Below are positions 6,911 to 14,567 of a stretch of 64,000 nucleotides of DNA, piece after piece. How positions within the stretch are numbered: the first letter of the stretch is position 1; each line of letters begins with the position of its first letter. The DNA comes from Kroppenstedtia sanguinis (lineage in GTDB: Bacteria; Bacillota; Bacilli; Thermoactinomycetales; DSM-45169): contig NZ_JBNPXF010000018.1 of assembly GCF_050433445.1 (NCBI RefSeq), positions 5,728 to 69,727 on the forward strand, read 5' to 3'. The translations under genes and the position numbers were made by a program. The notes below the pieces were generated by a model. That model was not told where the DNA came from and made no database searches. It worked only from the letters and a program-made list of their open reading frames with translations.

Positions 6911-8428
6911 ATGAACCCACTCCATCCTACCCGCCGTAATATCATCACTGGAGCACTAATGATAGCCACATTTATCGCCGCTGTGGAAGTGACGATCGTC
7001 AATGCTGCGATGCCGACGGTGGTGGGAGCCCTCGGGGGCATTTCCCTGTATAGCTGGGTATTTTCCGCTTTTATGTTGGCTAATACACTTACCGTTCCTC
7101 TTTATGGAAAACTGGCGGATCTTTATGGCCGCAAAAAAGTGTTTATCACCGCAGTCCTGCTGTTTGTTACCGGCTCCGCCCTCTGCGGATTTTCCCAATC
7201 CATGGAACAGCTTGTCTTCTTCCGCGCGATCCAAGGCATGGGAGCTGGCGGGGTGTTGCCCGTCACCCTCACAATCGTGGGAGATATCTTTCCCTTTGAA
7301 TTACGGGCCCGCGCCCAAGGTTGGTTCTCCTCGATGTGGGGATTGGCTGCGATTGTGGGGCCCTTCATCGGAGGATGGACCGTAGAATATCTCTCCTGGC
7401 ACTGGATCTTTTGGTTCAACCTCCCCCTAGGAATTCTGATCGTCCTCACCATTGCCATTTTTCTTAAAGAACAGACCCAGGAAGGGGAAAAAAACATCGA
7501 CTACGGTGGTGCCGTCTTGTTCAGTCTAGCCGTATTGGGGATCCTGACCTTTACCCAGCTCATCGCCGAAGGAGCGGGGCATCCGTTACCATGGATCCTT
7601 CTGATCGGAGGAGCGGTGCTGCTGTTCATCTTCTTTAAGTGGGAGCGACGAGCCAAAGACCCCTTTATCCCACTCGCTCTATTTCGTAATCGGATCATCG
7701 CCTCCAGCAATCTATCCGCCTTTTTGACGGGGATGGGTATGTTTGGAGCGATCAACTTTGTCCCTCTGTTCGTTCAGGGAATCTTGGGGGAATCCCCCAC
7801 CTTGGCCGGACTGGCGATCACTCCTCAAGTACTGGGGTGGAGTGCTTGCTCCGTAGTGGCAGGCCGTTGGCTGTTAGAAAAAGGGTACCGGCCGCCGATT
7901 GTTACCGGGACAGGGTTGATCTCCCTGGCGGCGCTCAGTTTTCTTTTGATGGATGCCCACACCCCTTATATCTGGGTGCTGGTAAGTATGTTTGTACTGG
8001 GATGTGGACTGGGTCTGTCTATGACGACTTACATCGTAGCCGTGCAAAATGCCGTCAGTGGCAGCGAGCGGGGTTCCGCCACCTCTTCCCAGATGTTTTC
8101 CCGCTCTATGGGAGGCGCTTGTGGGGTCACTCTGATGGGAGCGATCCTAAGCTTCCGTTTAAAAGATGAGATCACCACTTATATCACCGCTCATAAGGAC
8201 GAACTGAGTGCAAAAACCATCCACCAACTGGAACAAGCCCAAGGGGTGACTCAGCCCGAAGGACTGGCTACCTTGCCTGAGGAAGTAGCCCAACAGGTAA
8301 GCCACTTCCTGGCCCAATCCCTGGACACGGCATTTTTGAGCGCGGCACTGTTCAGCATCGCCGCTCTGGTAGCCGCATGGCTTCTAGTCCCCAAAGGAAG
8401 CGCCGCTTCTCTTTCGGTCAAGGAGTGA
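6911..8428 (+). CDS. MFS drug exporter, DHA2 (EmrB/QacA, 14-TM) family
   Basis: About 505 residues. The ATG at 6911 sits behind GAAGGAG and is preferred to the upstream ATG at 6881. Features are many membrane helices, motif A-like GKLADLYGRKKVF in the first loop, motif C-like GPFIGGWTVEYLSWHWIFW, and a soluble C-terminal stretch before the last helix. It is expected to pump lipophilic compounds or drugs out with the proton gradient. It is followed after about 50 bp by an aminoglycoside-phosphotransferase-like remnant on the same strand, so the two may once have formed a resistance unit. Confidence 0.9.
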   Translation: MNPLHPTRRNIITGALMIATFIAAVEVTIVNAAMPTVVGALGGISLYSWVFSAFMLANTLTVPLYGKLADLYGRKKVFITAVLLFVTGSALCGFSQSMEQLVFFRAIQGMGAGGVLPVTLTIVGDIFPFELRARAQGWFSSMWGLAAIVGPFIGGWTVEYLSWHWIFWFNLPLGILIVLTIAIFLKEQTQEGEKNIDYGGAVLFSLAVLGILTFTQLIAEGAGHPLPWILLIGGAVLLFIFFKWERRAKDPFIPLALFRNRIIASSNLSAFLTGMGMFGAINFVPLFVQGILGESPTLAGLAITPQVLGWSACSVVAGRWLLEKGYRPPIVTGTGLISLAALSFLLMDAHTPYIWVLVSMFVLGCGLGLSMTTYIVAVQNAVSGSERGSATSSQMFSRSMGGACGVTLMGAILSFRLKDEITTYITAHKDELSAKTIHQLEQAQGVTQPEGLATLPEEVAQQVSHFLAQSLDTAFLSAALFSIAALVAAWLLVPKGSAASLSVKE

Positions 8429-8478
8429 GGCAACTCAAGCAGAACCGGAAAATCTCTCCTGACAGGAGGCTATCATCA

Positions 8479-8824
8479 TTGATCGAGAGGATTCAGTCTG
8501 CCCTTCCCGAGCTGCAGATTCAAAGCATCCGGTCTTATGAGGAAGGATGGGATTTCTACGTACTGGAAGTAAACGAAGAATGGATCTTTCTTTTTCCCCG
8601 CCGTCCTCAAGAAATCGAACGACTGAAAAGAGAGGCGTCTTTTTTGGAACAGGTAGCCTCGGATCTGCCTGTTGACGCTCCCCGATATGAGGTGCTCCAT
8701 CTGAGAGAGCCCCCCCTTTCGAGGGGGTACCGAAAGCTTACAGGAACTGCGCTTACCACCAGCTCCTGCTCTTCCACCCTCCTGCGGGAACTGGGACAGT
8801 TTCTCAGTACCCTCCACCAGATGA
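8479..8824 (+). pseudogene. Aminoglycoside phosphotransferase-like gene, truncated by a MITE
   Basis: A TTG at 8479 with AGGAGG nine bases upstream opens a frame whose first 115 or so residues look like the N-lobe of an APH/choline-kinase-fold enzyme: LIERIQSALPELQIQSIRSY, then WIFLFPRRPQEIERLKREASF and LLRELGQFLSTLHQMN. Homology stops exactly where the repeat GCGTGTTGACTAGCC begins (about 8825). The catalytic HGDL-type and DFG-like motifs are missing and are not recoverable downstream. I see a dead gene. Confidence 0.7.
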
Positions 8825-9175
8825 ACCGCGTGTTGACTAGCCATATTTTAGGTAGGAATAGGGTCGGGATGGTGGAGCTTTGATTCGCCTTTGCGCTCTT
8901 TGCAAGAGATAATTTTCGGCCAGTCTTTTACACAATGGGTCGGCTTCTTTTTCCTGTTTTGATTTCGGTTGTGACGCGTAAAGTGGTTTGCTTGGGCTAG
9001 ACCTTGCTCCTGGGGTTGAAGTGGATTTTCATCCCGGACAGGCACGTTGTTAAGTGTATAACCATCTCCCGAGGGATCGCCGATCGGGCGGACTTCCTTC
9101 ATTCTCTTTTGGAGAAGAACTGACAATCATGAAGCGATCCAAGGATAGGATCCGTAGGGCTAATCAACACGCCTG
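8825..9175. mobile_element. MITE-like element that truncates the phosphotransferase gene
   Basis: The left end (GCGTGTTGACTAGCCATATTT) and right end (GGCTAATCAACACGCCTG) match the family termini. The left interior has the family core (GGTCGGGATGGTGGAGC, CTTTGCAAGAGATA). The rest of the interior is unlike other copies. Flanking 9-mers do not match clearly, so this copy is probably old, composite or rearranged. Confidence 0.65.
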
Positions 9176-9456
9176 ACCCCTGGTATATTCAATAAAATAT
9201 CGGTATCTGGTTTGGCATCTGTCATTCCCCTAAGTTGGATTGGTTGCACAACCATCTTACGGAATGTACAGATGCTTCTCTATATGATGATGTAAATTTA
9301 TTGATTGTTTCGTTCTGTTAAACTAATATGTTTTGGCTGAAAATAAAGTTGTTTATTTTCGACAAACGCAAAACCGCATTTTCAAACGGGAAAATGCGGC
9401 CTCCCCCCAAAAATGGTTGTTTACTTTTCACACCGACCCAGTAATAGCCCCTCGAA
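9176..9456. other. Non-coding gap with a minus-strand terminator
   Basis: No credible gene is seen. The stretch is AT-rich and ends with a hairpin at about 9371-9400 (CCGCATTTTC pairing with GAAAATGCGG) followed on the minus strand by TTTTGCGTTT. That hairpin is a convincing terminator for the PadR/membrane-protein operon. Confidence 0.6.
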
Positions 9457-10032
9457 TTAGCTGTTTTTCTTTAAAACAATAATAGCGTTGCTAATCAGTC
9501 CCAAACCGATTCCGATGCTTACGCCGACAATAGCACCGATTACCGTATCAATCCAACCGCCGGCGAGGAACATCTCCCGCCCGCCGCTACCGAGAAATCC
9601 GGCAAGCGAGCCGATCGAAATCCCAAAGAACATAAATCCTGCGTAAAACAGACCGATGGCTTCGTAATCGGCTGGATCGCGGTTTTCATAGTACTTTGCA
9701 AACCGTTCCTGCAAATCGGCAGACTTTGCGGTTTCACTGCGAAACGTAAGTTCCTCTTTCGCACGTTCGAACGCTTCTTGCTCGGAATGCCCTCGCTCCA
9801 TCAAATCACTCATGTAATCGCTCATGTAGAGGATCATATCGTTTTGTGCTTCAAGGGAGGGATCCGAGCGACTCTTTAACTTTTTAAGTTTCGCCATAAC
9901 CTTGCTTTTTGTAAGACCGGTTTTCCGTCGCAACTTCTCCATGTAGGTTATCTCTGCATCTTCCAAATAGTGTTGTGATTGCTCCTTTGCAAATCGAATC
10001 ATTTGATCCTTTATTTCCCGACTAAAACTCAT
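9457..10032 (-). CDS. Membrane protein paired with PadR regulator
   Basis: 191 residues. The N-terminal two thirds is a charged helical domain (e.g. YLEDAEITYMEKLRRKTGLT, SEQEAFERAKEELTF). The C-terminus has two membrane spans with glycine-rich helices (GLFYAGFMFFGISIGSLAGF and VIGAIVGVSIGIGLGLISNA). The layout recalls the small-helical-domain membrane proteins (HAAS/DUF1700-like) that sit behind PadR regulators in Firmicutes; the function is unknown. It overlaps the end of the PadR gene by about 11 bases and shares its terminator. Confidence 0.6.
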   Translation of the reverse strand: MSFSREIKDQMIRFAKEQSQHYLEDAEITYMEKLRRKTGLTKSKVMAKLKKLKSRSDPSLEAQNDMILYMSDYMSDLMERGHSEQEAFERAKEELTFRSETAKSADLQERFAKYYENRDPADYEAIGLFYAGFMFFGISIGSLAGFLGSGGREMFLAGGWIDTVIGAIVGVSIGIGLGLISNAIIVLKKNS

Positions 10033-10345
10033 GGTCTTTACCTCCTTGATTTCTCAAAATTCGAATACGTCCACTCAGAAAATCCCATCTCTCCCAAAAG
10101 GATGCGAGTTCTTCAAATCCCCTCTCGTTGAGCGTGAAAAACTTTCTGGGGGGGCCCATTTCTGAAGGCTTTTTTGTGATGTAAACCAGCTTGTTTTTTT
10201 CCAGCCGTAACAGTAATGCATACACAGTCGCTTCCGCAATCCCCTCAAAACCCATTGCATGCAGCTTTTTTGTAATCTGATATCCATATATTTCGCCGTG
10301 GCTGATGATCTCCAGCACAATGCCCTCTAATACGCCTTTGAGCAT
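10022..10345 (-). CDS. PadR-family transcriptional regulator
   Basis: 107 residues, the typical PadR short form. Visible are LEGIVLEIISHGEIYGYQIT, the winged-helix stretch GIAEATVYALLLRLEKNKLV, and PRKFFTLNERG. PadR proteins usually repress their own operon and a linked membrane protein or transporter. A near-consensus promoter and a 9-bp inverted repeat lie just upstream, which fits autorepression. It is translationally coupled to the membrane-protein gene. Confidence 0.9.
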   Translation of the reverse strand: MLKGVLEGIVLEIISHGEIYGYQITKKLHAMGFEGIAEATVYALLLRLEKNKLVYITKKPSEMGPPRKFFTLNERGFEELASFWERWDFLSGRIRILRNQGGKDHEF

Positions 10346-10376
10346 TTCGGTTAAATTATCCAGAATATCACCCCAA

Positions 10377-10415
10377 AGTACTCAACGTTATTTGTAATCA
10401 ATTATATTGAGTACT
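10377..10415. promoter_or_regulatory. Inverted repeat, probable PadR operator
   Basis: AGTACTCAA (10377-10385) and TTGAGTACT (10407-10415) form a perfect 9-bp inverted repeat with a 21-bp AT-rich spacer, placed between the promoter and the PadR start codon. The regulator assignment is inferred from position. Confidence 0.55.
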
Positions 10416-10420
10416 GCTAC

Positions 10421-10449
10421 ACAGTAACATGGAGTAGATGTATTGTCAA
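10421..10449 (-). promoter_or_regulatory. Promoter of the PadR operon
   Basis: On the minus strand TTGACA (10444-10449) and TACTGT (10421-10426) are separated by 17 bases. The predicted start lies just before the inverted repeat at 10377-10415. Confidence 0.6.
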
Positions 10450-10678
10450 TTAGTTTTTCAAAAACAGAAGATCTCATGACAGTATGAGGTCCAAACAGTC
10501 TTCAATCACTCCATCAGGGGCCCGTCCCTTGATTTTAAATCACCCGGCCCGCCAATCCAAACTTTTCACTTGGTCTGTCAAGATCACCCCACTGAAAACC
10601 GATGTCTATCTTGAGCATCCTCCCGCTGCCGATGGTGTAAACTAAGCCCAACTTCTTACTCCCAGGAGGGGTCACGCC

Positions 10679-11581
10679 ATGGAAAGGGTGGACCTGATCG
10701 TCAATCCCGCCGCGGGGCAGGGGCGGTTGTTGGAACATCTCCCTCAGATCCGCCGCCGTCTGCAGAAACGTTTCCCCTCTGTCCACATCCGTCAGACAGA
10801 GAAGTCGGGGGATGGAGCGCGATGGGTGGAAAATGAAAGCGGCGAGGCGGATTTGGTGATCGCCGCAGGCGGGGACGGCACCGTTCACGAACTGGCCAAT
10901 GCTCTCGCCCGCCTTCCTCAGCGACCCCGCTTCGCCATCCTTCCCGGTGGCACATGCAATGATTTTTCCCGAGCCATCGGAATGGCACAGGACATCCCCA
11001 CCGCTCTAGACCAGATTCTGCAGGGGCGGGAACGCGAGGTGGATGTAGGAAAAGTCGACGGGGAACGGTTTTTTCTCAACTTCTGGGGAATCGGCCTGAT
11101 TACCCAGGTGTCGGCCCAGATTGCCAGCAAAAACAAACAACGCTACGGGCGGCTCGCTTATTATCTGAGTGCTGCCCAAAATTGGCTCCACCCCCGCCCT
11201 TTTCGGCTGGCCGCCACCTGGGAGGACGGAAGCTATGAAGGGGAAGCCTCCCTGCTGTTGGTGGGCAACGGCTCCTATATCGGCGGCGTACCGGGCTTCT
11301 TTCCCCACAGTCGTCTGGATGACGACCGCTTGGATGTGCTCCTGGTCAAGGAAGCCTCCCTGGATAGTGTCTGGTCTATGCTGTCCTCTCATATAACCCA
11401 AAAGTGGCCGGAAAGTGACGACCTTCTTTATTTTCATACCCGACACTTGACTATCCATACGGAACCTCGCCAGCGTATAGACTGTGACGGGGAACAGGGG
11501 GGCTTCACCCCCTCAAAGATCCAGAGCCTCTCTGGTCACTTGGCGATCCTCACCGGAGAGAAGGGAAAGGAAACAAAATAG
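10679..11581 (+). CDS. Diacylglycerol kinase-family lipid kinase (YegS/BmrU type)
   Basis: 300 residues behind AGGAGGGG. It starts MERVDLIVNPAAGQG and has the nucleotide-binding GGDGTVHELANAL (about residues 64-76) and LPGGTCNDFSRAIG, the hallmarks of the DAGK catalytic domain. Such enzymes phosphorylate diacylglycerol or related lipids at the membrane, recycling DAG to phosphatidic acid. It is monocistronic here, followed by repeats. Confidence 0.9.
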   Translation: MERVDLIVNPAAGQGRLLEHLPQIRRRLQKRFPSVHIRQTEKSGDGARWVENESGEADLVIAAGGDGTVHELANALARLPQRPRFAILPGGTCNDFSRAIGMAQDIPTALDQILQGREREVDVGKVDGERFFLNFWGIGLITQVSAQIASKNKQRYGRLAYYLSAAQNWLHPRPFRLAATWEDGSYEGEASLLLVGNGSYIGGVPGFFPHSRLDDDRLDVLLVKEASLDSVWSMLSSHITQKWPESDDLLYFHTRHLTIHTEPRQRIDCDGEQGGFTPSKIQSLSGHLAILTGEKGKETK

Positions 11582-12021
11582 ATACTGACAAACAGGCGTT
11601 GGAAGGGAGTCGTGTGCTGCCATAGCGAGACCTGGGAGCGGAAGCGACCCTGGCGAGACTTGTGCCCTATGGGTGCAAAGAGACCTTTACAACACAGACT
11701 ACCATCTCAATAGGCTAAAGCCCTGGAATAGAGATAGCACCACAGGCACTACAATCCAAAGGAGCTGAAGCTCCAGATTAAGGTAGCACCACAGGCACTA
11801 CAATCTAAAGGAGCTGAAGCTCTAGATTAAGGTAGCACCACAGGCACTACAATCTAAAGGAGCTGAAGCTCTAGATTAAGGTAGCACCACAGGCACTACA
11901 ATCTCGATGGCAAGGTTGCCATCCTACCCTGCGGAGAATCTGGAAGGAGGGCGACTCGAAATAGGGTGAAAAACTCGTCATTGGGAGGGTGGGGTTTCAC
12001 ATGGAGCGATTTTGGATCAAT
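11582..12021. repeat. Composite repeat region, left part (second family type)
   Basis: No gene is seen. It opens with a truncated family end (ACAGGCG-TTGGAAGGGAG). It continues with GTCGTGTGCTGCC and GGAGCGGAAGCGACCCTGGCG segments shared with the copies near 26.7 kb and 39.4 kb, then a 49-bp tandem repeat, then GGGTTTCACATGGAGCG, which recurs near 46.5 kb. It was later interrupted at 12022 by a 201-bp MITE. Confidence 0.6.
11735..11903. repeat. 49-bp tandem repeat, about 3.5 copies
   Basis: Units begin TAGCACCACAGGCACTAC at 11735, 11784, 11833 and 11882 (the last partial). Each contains AGGAGCTGAAGCTC, itself a short palindrome. Copies differ by one or two bases. A single related unit lies inside the element at 26656-26963, so the unit belongs to the mobile repeat and expanded here. 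Confidence 0.85.
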
Positions 12022-12222
12022 CAGGCATGTCGATTATCCATATTTAGGTAGCGATAAGGTCGGGAGGGTAGGACGGCTCCGATCTCTTGCAAAGAACGCA
12101 AAGGCTCTTCACCGTCCCCCCCTCCCCGTCCCCTCAAGCGATATTTTACGATAGGGGCAAGGGGAAGAACGAAAGGGTCGTTTCGTTCCCGTCATCCACA
12201 TTATAGTTTATCAACAGCTCTG
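12022..12222. mobile_element. 201-bp MITE-like element nested in an older repeat
   Basis: Ends CAGGCATGTCGATTATCC and inverted TTTATCAACAGCTCTG. Flanks TGGATCAAT (12013-12021) and TGGATCGAT (12223-12231) form a 9-bp duplication with one change. The uninterrupted equivalent of the host sequence (TTTTGGATCGTCAGAACTTT) is visible near 46560, which shows the insertion directly. Confidence 0.85.
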
Positions 12223-12379
12223 TGGATCGATAGAACTTTAATGCCAAAATGTGAAACCTCATCCCGACCGCAATCGACGGGTTTCACAAGGCTTTTAGGG
12301 GAAACATTCTTGGGGTGTTGTGACCTCCCGGCTTTGCCCCTGCCCGATAGTATAGATCATCAACATGCCTGAGATACTG
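12223..12379. repeat. Right part of the interrupted composite repeat
   Basis: Segments such as ATGTGAAACCTCATCCCGAC, TTTTAGGGGAAACATTC and CCTCCCGGCTTTGCCCCTG match the repeats at about 46.6 kb and 26.8 kb. No coding potential is seen. Confidence 0.55.
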
Positions 12380-12415
12380 AAAAACCGCTGCACGATTCTC
12401 TTCGGCAGCGGTTTT
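12380..12415 (-). terminator. Terminator of the PAP2 gene
   Basis: AAAACCGCTGC pairs with GCAGCGGTTTT. Read on the minus strand the stem ends in a T-run just after the PAP2 stop codon. Confidence 0.75.
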
Positions 12416-12417
12416 CT

Positions 12418-13089
12418 CTATCTGTCTTGCCTCTGTTTCCAATACATAATTCCCTCCCGCACTGTAAGAAGCGGGATCAAAATCGCCAACCCCGCAGTCC
12501 AGCCGGCGAGAACATCTGATGGGTAGTGCACCCCCAGATAGATTCGACTGAAACCGATCAGAAGGATTAGAGCACTCCACACCAGGCCATATACCACTTT
12601 GGCCCAGGGAGGAAACCGGCTTTTCAATGAAAAATACAGAAGAAAACCGTAAAAAACGATCGCGCCCATGGCATGTCCACTGGGAAAGCTATAACCGGTA
12701 ACATGAAGCAAGGGATTCTCCTCAGGGCGGATTCGCTCGTAGGCGTTCTTCAACGCTGTATTCATGCCGGAGGTTCCCAACATCCCTAGGGTAAACAGGA
12801 TCCCATCTCCCAGCTGTTTTCGCTGAATCAACAGAAGCGTGCCCACCCCAGTCCCCAGGATCAGCCATCCTATTGACCCCAGCTCCGTCACCCCGCGTAT
12901 CCAGAAGGTGACTCCTGGAGAACGGAGAGACGCCACTTGTAAGAGGATCTCCTGATCGAACCGAAGGGTCGCTCCCGTCATCATTTCCTCCGCCAGATAG
13001 ACAAACAGGTTGACTAAGAGAAAAGAAACGGATATGACAAGGAAGAGGCCAATCACCAGCGGTGCATGACGCCGAATCGGATGGGCCAC
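12418..13089 (-). CDS. PAP2-superfamily membrane phosphatase
   Basis: About 223 residues with five to six membrane segments. The three phosphatase motifs are present: K(x)6RP-like KNAYERIRP, PSGHA, and SRIYLGVHYPSDV, with the catalytic histidines in the second and third. Such proteins dephosphorylate lipid phosphates, e.g. undecaprenyl pyrophosphate or phosphatidylglycerol phosphate. GGAGGA lies directly before an ATG at 13095, but spacing favours the GTG at 13089. It diverges from the YfhP-like gene with a short shared 5' region. Confidence 0.88.
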   Translation of the reverse strand: MAHPIRRHAPLVIGLFLVISVSFLLVNLFVYLAEEMMTGATLRFDQEILLQVASLRSPGVTFWIRGVTELGSIGWLILGTGVGTLLLIQRKQLGDGILFTLGMLGTSGMNTALKNAYERIRPEENPLLHVTGYSFPSGHAMGAIVFYGFLLYFSLKSRFPPWAKVVYGLVWSALILLIGFSRIYLGVHYPSDVLAGWTAGLAILIPLLTVREGIMYWKQRQDR

Positions 13090-13145
13090 TATCATTCCTC
13101 CAGTTGCTGATGATTTACCCCTTTTGTAAAGGAGTGGGAGCCCTT

Positions 13146-14045
13146 TTGGACAACTTGACACATGGGTTGCTCGGTTATGCCGTTTATGCTGCGTCGGGTA
13201 TCAAAGGAGCAACTAAAAAGGAACGGCTCGGCTATGCAGCCGCTGCCGTCGTCGGTGCGGAAATCCCCGACATCGAATCGTTCACCAGCTTGATGGGACA
13301 AGAAATCTATCTCACTTGGCACCGGGGGGTCACCCATTCCCTGTTCTTTTCTCCACTGATGGCCCTCTTAGCTGTGGGAATCGTCGCTTTGTTCAATCGA
13401 TCGATCCATTGGGGGAAAGCCTGGATTCTCGCCTGGGTTGCCACGCTAACCCATCTGCTCTCCGACTGGGCCAACACCTGGGGAACCGGACTGCTGGAAC
13501 CTTTTGTCGGTGGGAGGTACTCCCTAGGTATCTTGCCCATCGTGGATCTCATCATCCTGTTGATTTTCGCCTGTGGTTTCTATCTGAAAAAAAAGTTTGG
13601 TAGAGTACGTGTCTTCCGTGGTGTATGGGTCGCCTTGCTTCTCTATGTATCCTTGCAAGCGGGACATGCCGCTTGGCTGGAATCCCGCCTGACCGCAGGG
13701 GAACAAGTCACCCCTGTCGCCCAGCTGGTGCCGGCCCAATATCAGCTGGTGAGTCAAGAGGGGGATCACTTTCACTATTATGCCGGGTCTCTGTTCACAG
13801 GACTTCACAAGATCGGAAAAAGCAGAAACGACTCCCACCCTGCCGTGGAGAAAGCCCTGACCGCTGATGGGGAAGCCCAGGCACTGGTTCGTTTTCTCTC
13901 TTCCTACGGCACGGAAGTGGAGAAATCCTCCACCGGATATCGAGTCCGCTTTTATGACCCCCGCTTTCGGATGCAGAGTCCATCTGTGTTAAGTACCGAA
14001 GTGGTCGTGCCAAAGGGATCATTGCCAGATGCGTCGCACCCCTGA
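13146..14045 (+). CDS. Membrane-bound metal-dependent hydrolase (YfhP/YdjM-like)
   Basis: 299 residues from TTG 13146 (AAAGGAG upstream). The start MDNLTHGLLGYAVYA, then EIPDIES, WHRGVTHSLFF and THLLSDWANTWGT are the histidine/aspartate motifs of the DUF457/YdjM family, in which a cluster of His and Asp probably binds metal at the membrane face. Four to five membrane segments are followed by a soluble C-terminal domain of about 130 residues. In B. subtilis YfhP is implicated as a regulator near yfhQ; the substrate is unknown. The 3' end overlaps the convergent phosphatase gene by 27 bases. Confidence 0.8.
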   Translation: MDNLTHGLLGYAVYAASGIKGATKKERLGYAAAAVVGAEIPDIESFTSLMGQEIYLTWHRGVTHSLFFSPLMALLAVGIVALFNRSIHWGKAWILAWVATLTHLLSDWANTWGTGLLEPFVGGRYSLGILPIVDLIILLIFACGFYLKKKFGRVRVFRGVWVALLLYVSLQAGHAAWLESRLTAGEQVTPVAQLVPAQYQLVSQEGDHFHYYAGSLFTGLHKIGKSRNDSHPAVEKALTADGEAQALVRFLSSYGTEVEKSSTGYRVRFYDPRFRMQSPSVLSTEVVVPKGSLPDASHP

Positions 14046-14549
14046 ACACTGCCAGTCCACCTCAAACAGGTCCGGAGTGGTCAGTCTCTGCCACTCCGCA
14101 AATCCGTATCCCGAATCAAAATGATGGAGCAAAAGGGTCAACAAGCCGCCATGGGTGATCACCGCCACCCGGGCGGCTTTGATTTGGGCGATATCCTCCA
14201 GGACGGACAGCCCCCGGGTCATCGCCATGTGACCCGATTCACCCCCAGGCAGGCAACGATCCGGGTCAGCGAAAGCTTCCTGCAACCGCTCCAACCAATC
14301 CTCCCGCAACTGACCGGCCAGCCCCCATTCCGACAACCGCTCATCCGTCTGCAGAGGAAGAGCTCTTCGGCGTGCCAAGGGGGCCGCCGTCCTCACCGCC
14401 CGCCGGAAGGGACTGCTCCAAACGGCCTCAGGGGCCAGGGGTGCCAAAAACTCCGCCAGGGATTCAGCCTGACGTTCCCCCGCTTCGGTCAAATCCGCTT
14501 CGCGGGCTTGTCCCGTCGCCTGACCATGTCGGATCAGATAAATTTTCAT
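14019..14549 (-). CDS. Histidine phosphatase family protein
   Basis: About 176 residues. It starts MKIYLIRHGQATGQ, with the catalytic RHG at residues 7-9, and carries a second catalytic histidine in VAVITHGGLLTLLL. The family includes phosphoglycerate mutase-like phosphatases acting on small phosphoesters. The start at 14549 has better spacing from AAGGGG than the ATG at 14555. It lies just downstream of the cardiolipin synthase gene on the same strand, with a 20-bp gap, so co-transcription is likely. Confidence 0.85.
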   Translation of the reverse strand: MKIYLIRHGQATGQAREADLTEAGERQAESLAEFLAPLAPEAVWSSPFRRAVRTAAPLARRRALPLQTDERLSEWGLAGQLREDWLERLQEAFADPDRCLPGGESGHMAMTRGLSVLEDIAQIKAARVAVITHGGLLTLLLHHFDSGYGFAEWQRLTTPDLFEVDWQCSGVRRIWQ

Positions 14550-14567
14550 GTCCATTCCCCTTTCGGA

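Noticed and set aside
11735..11903. CRISPR-like array
   Set aside because: The repeats are directly abutting 49-bp units without unique spacers, and no cas genes are present.
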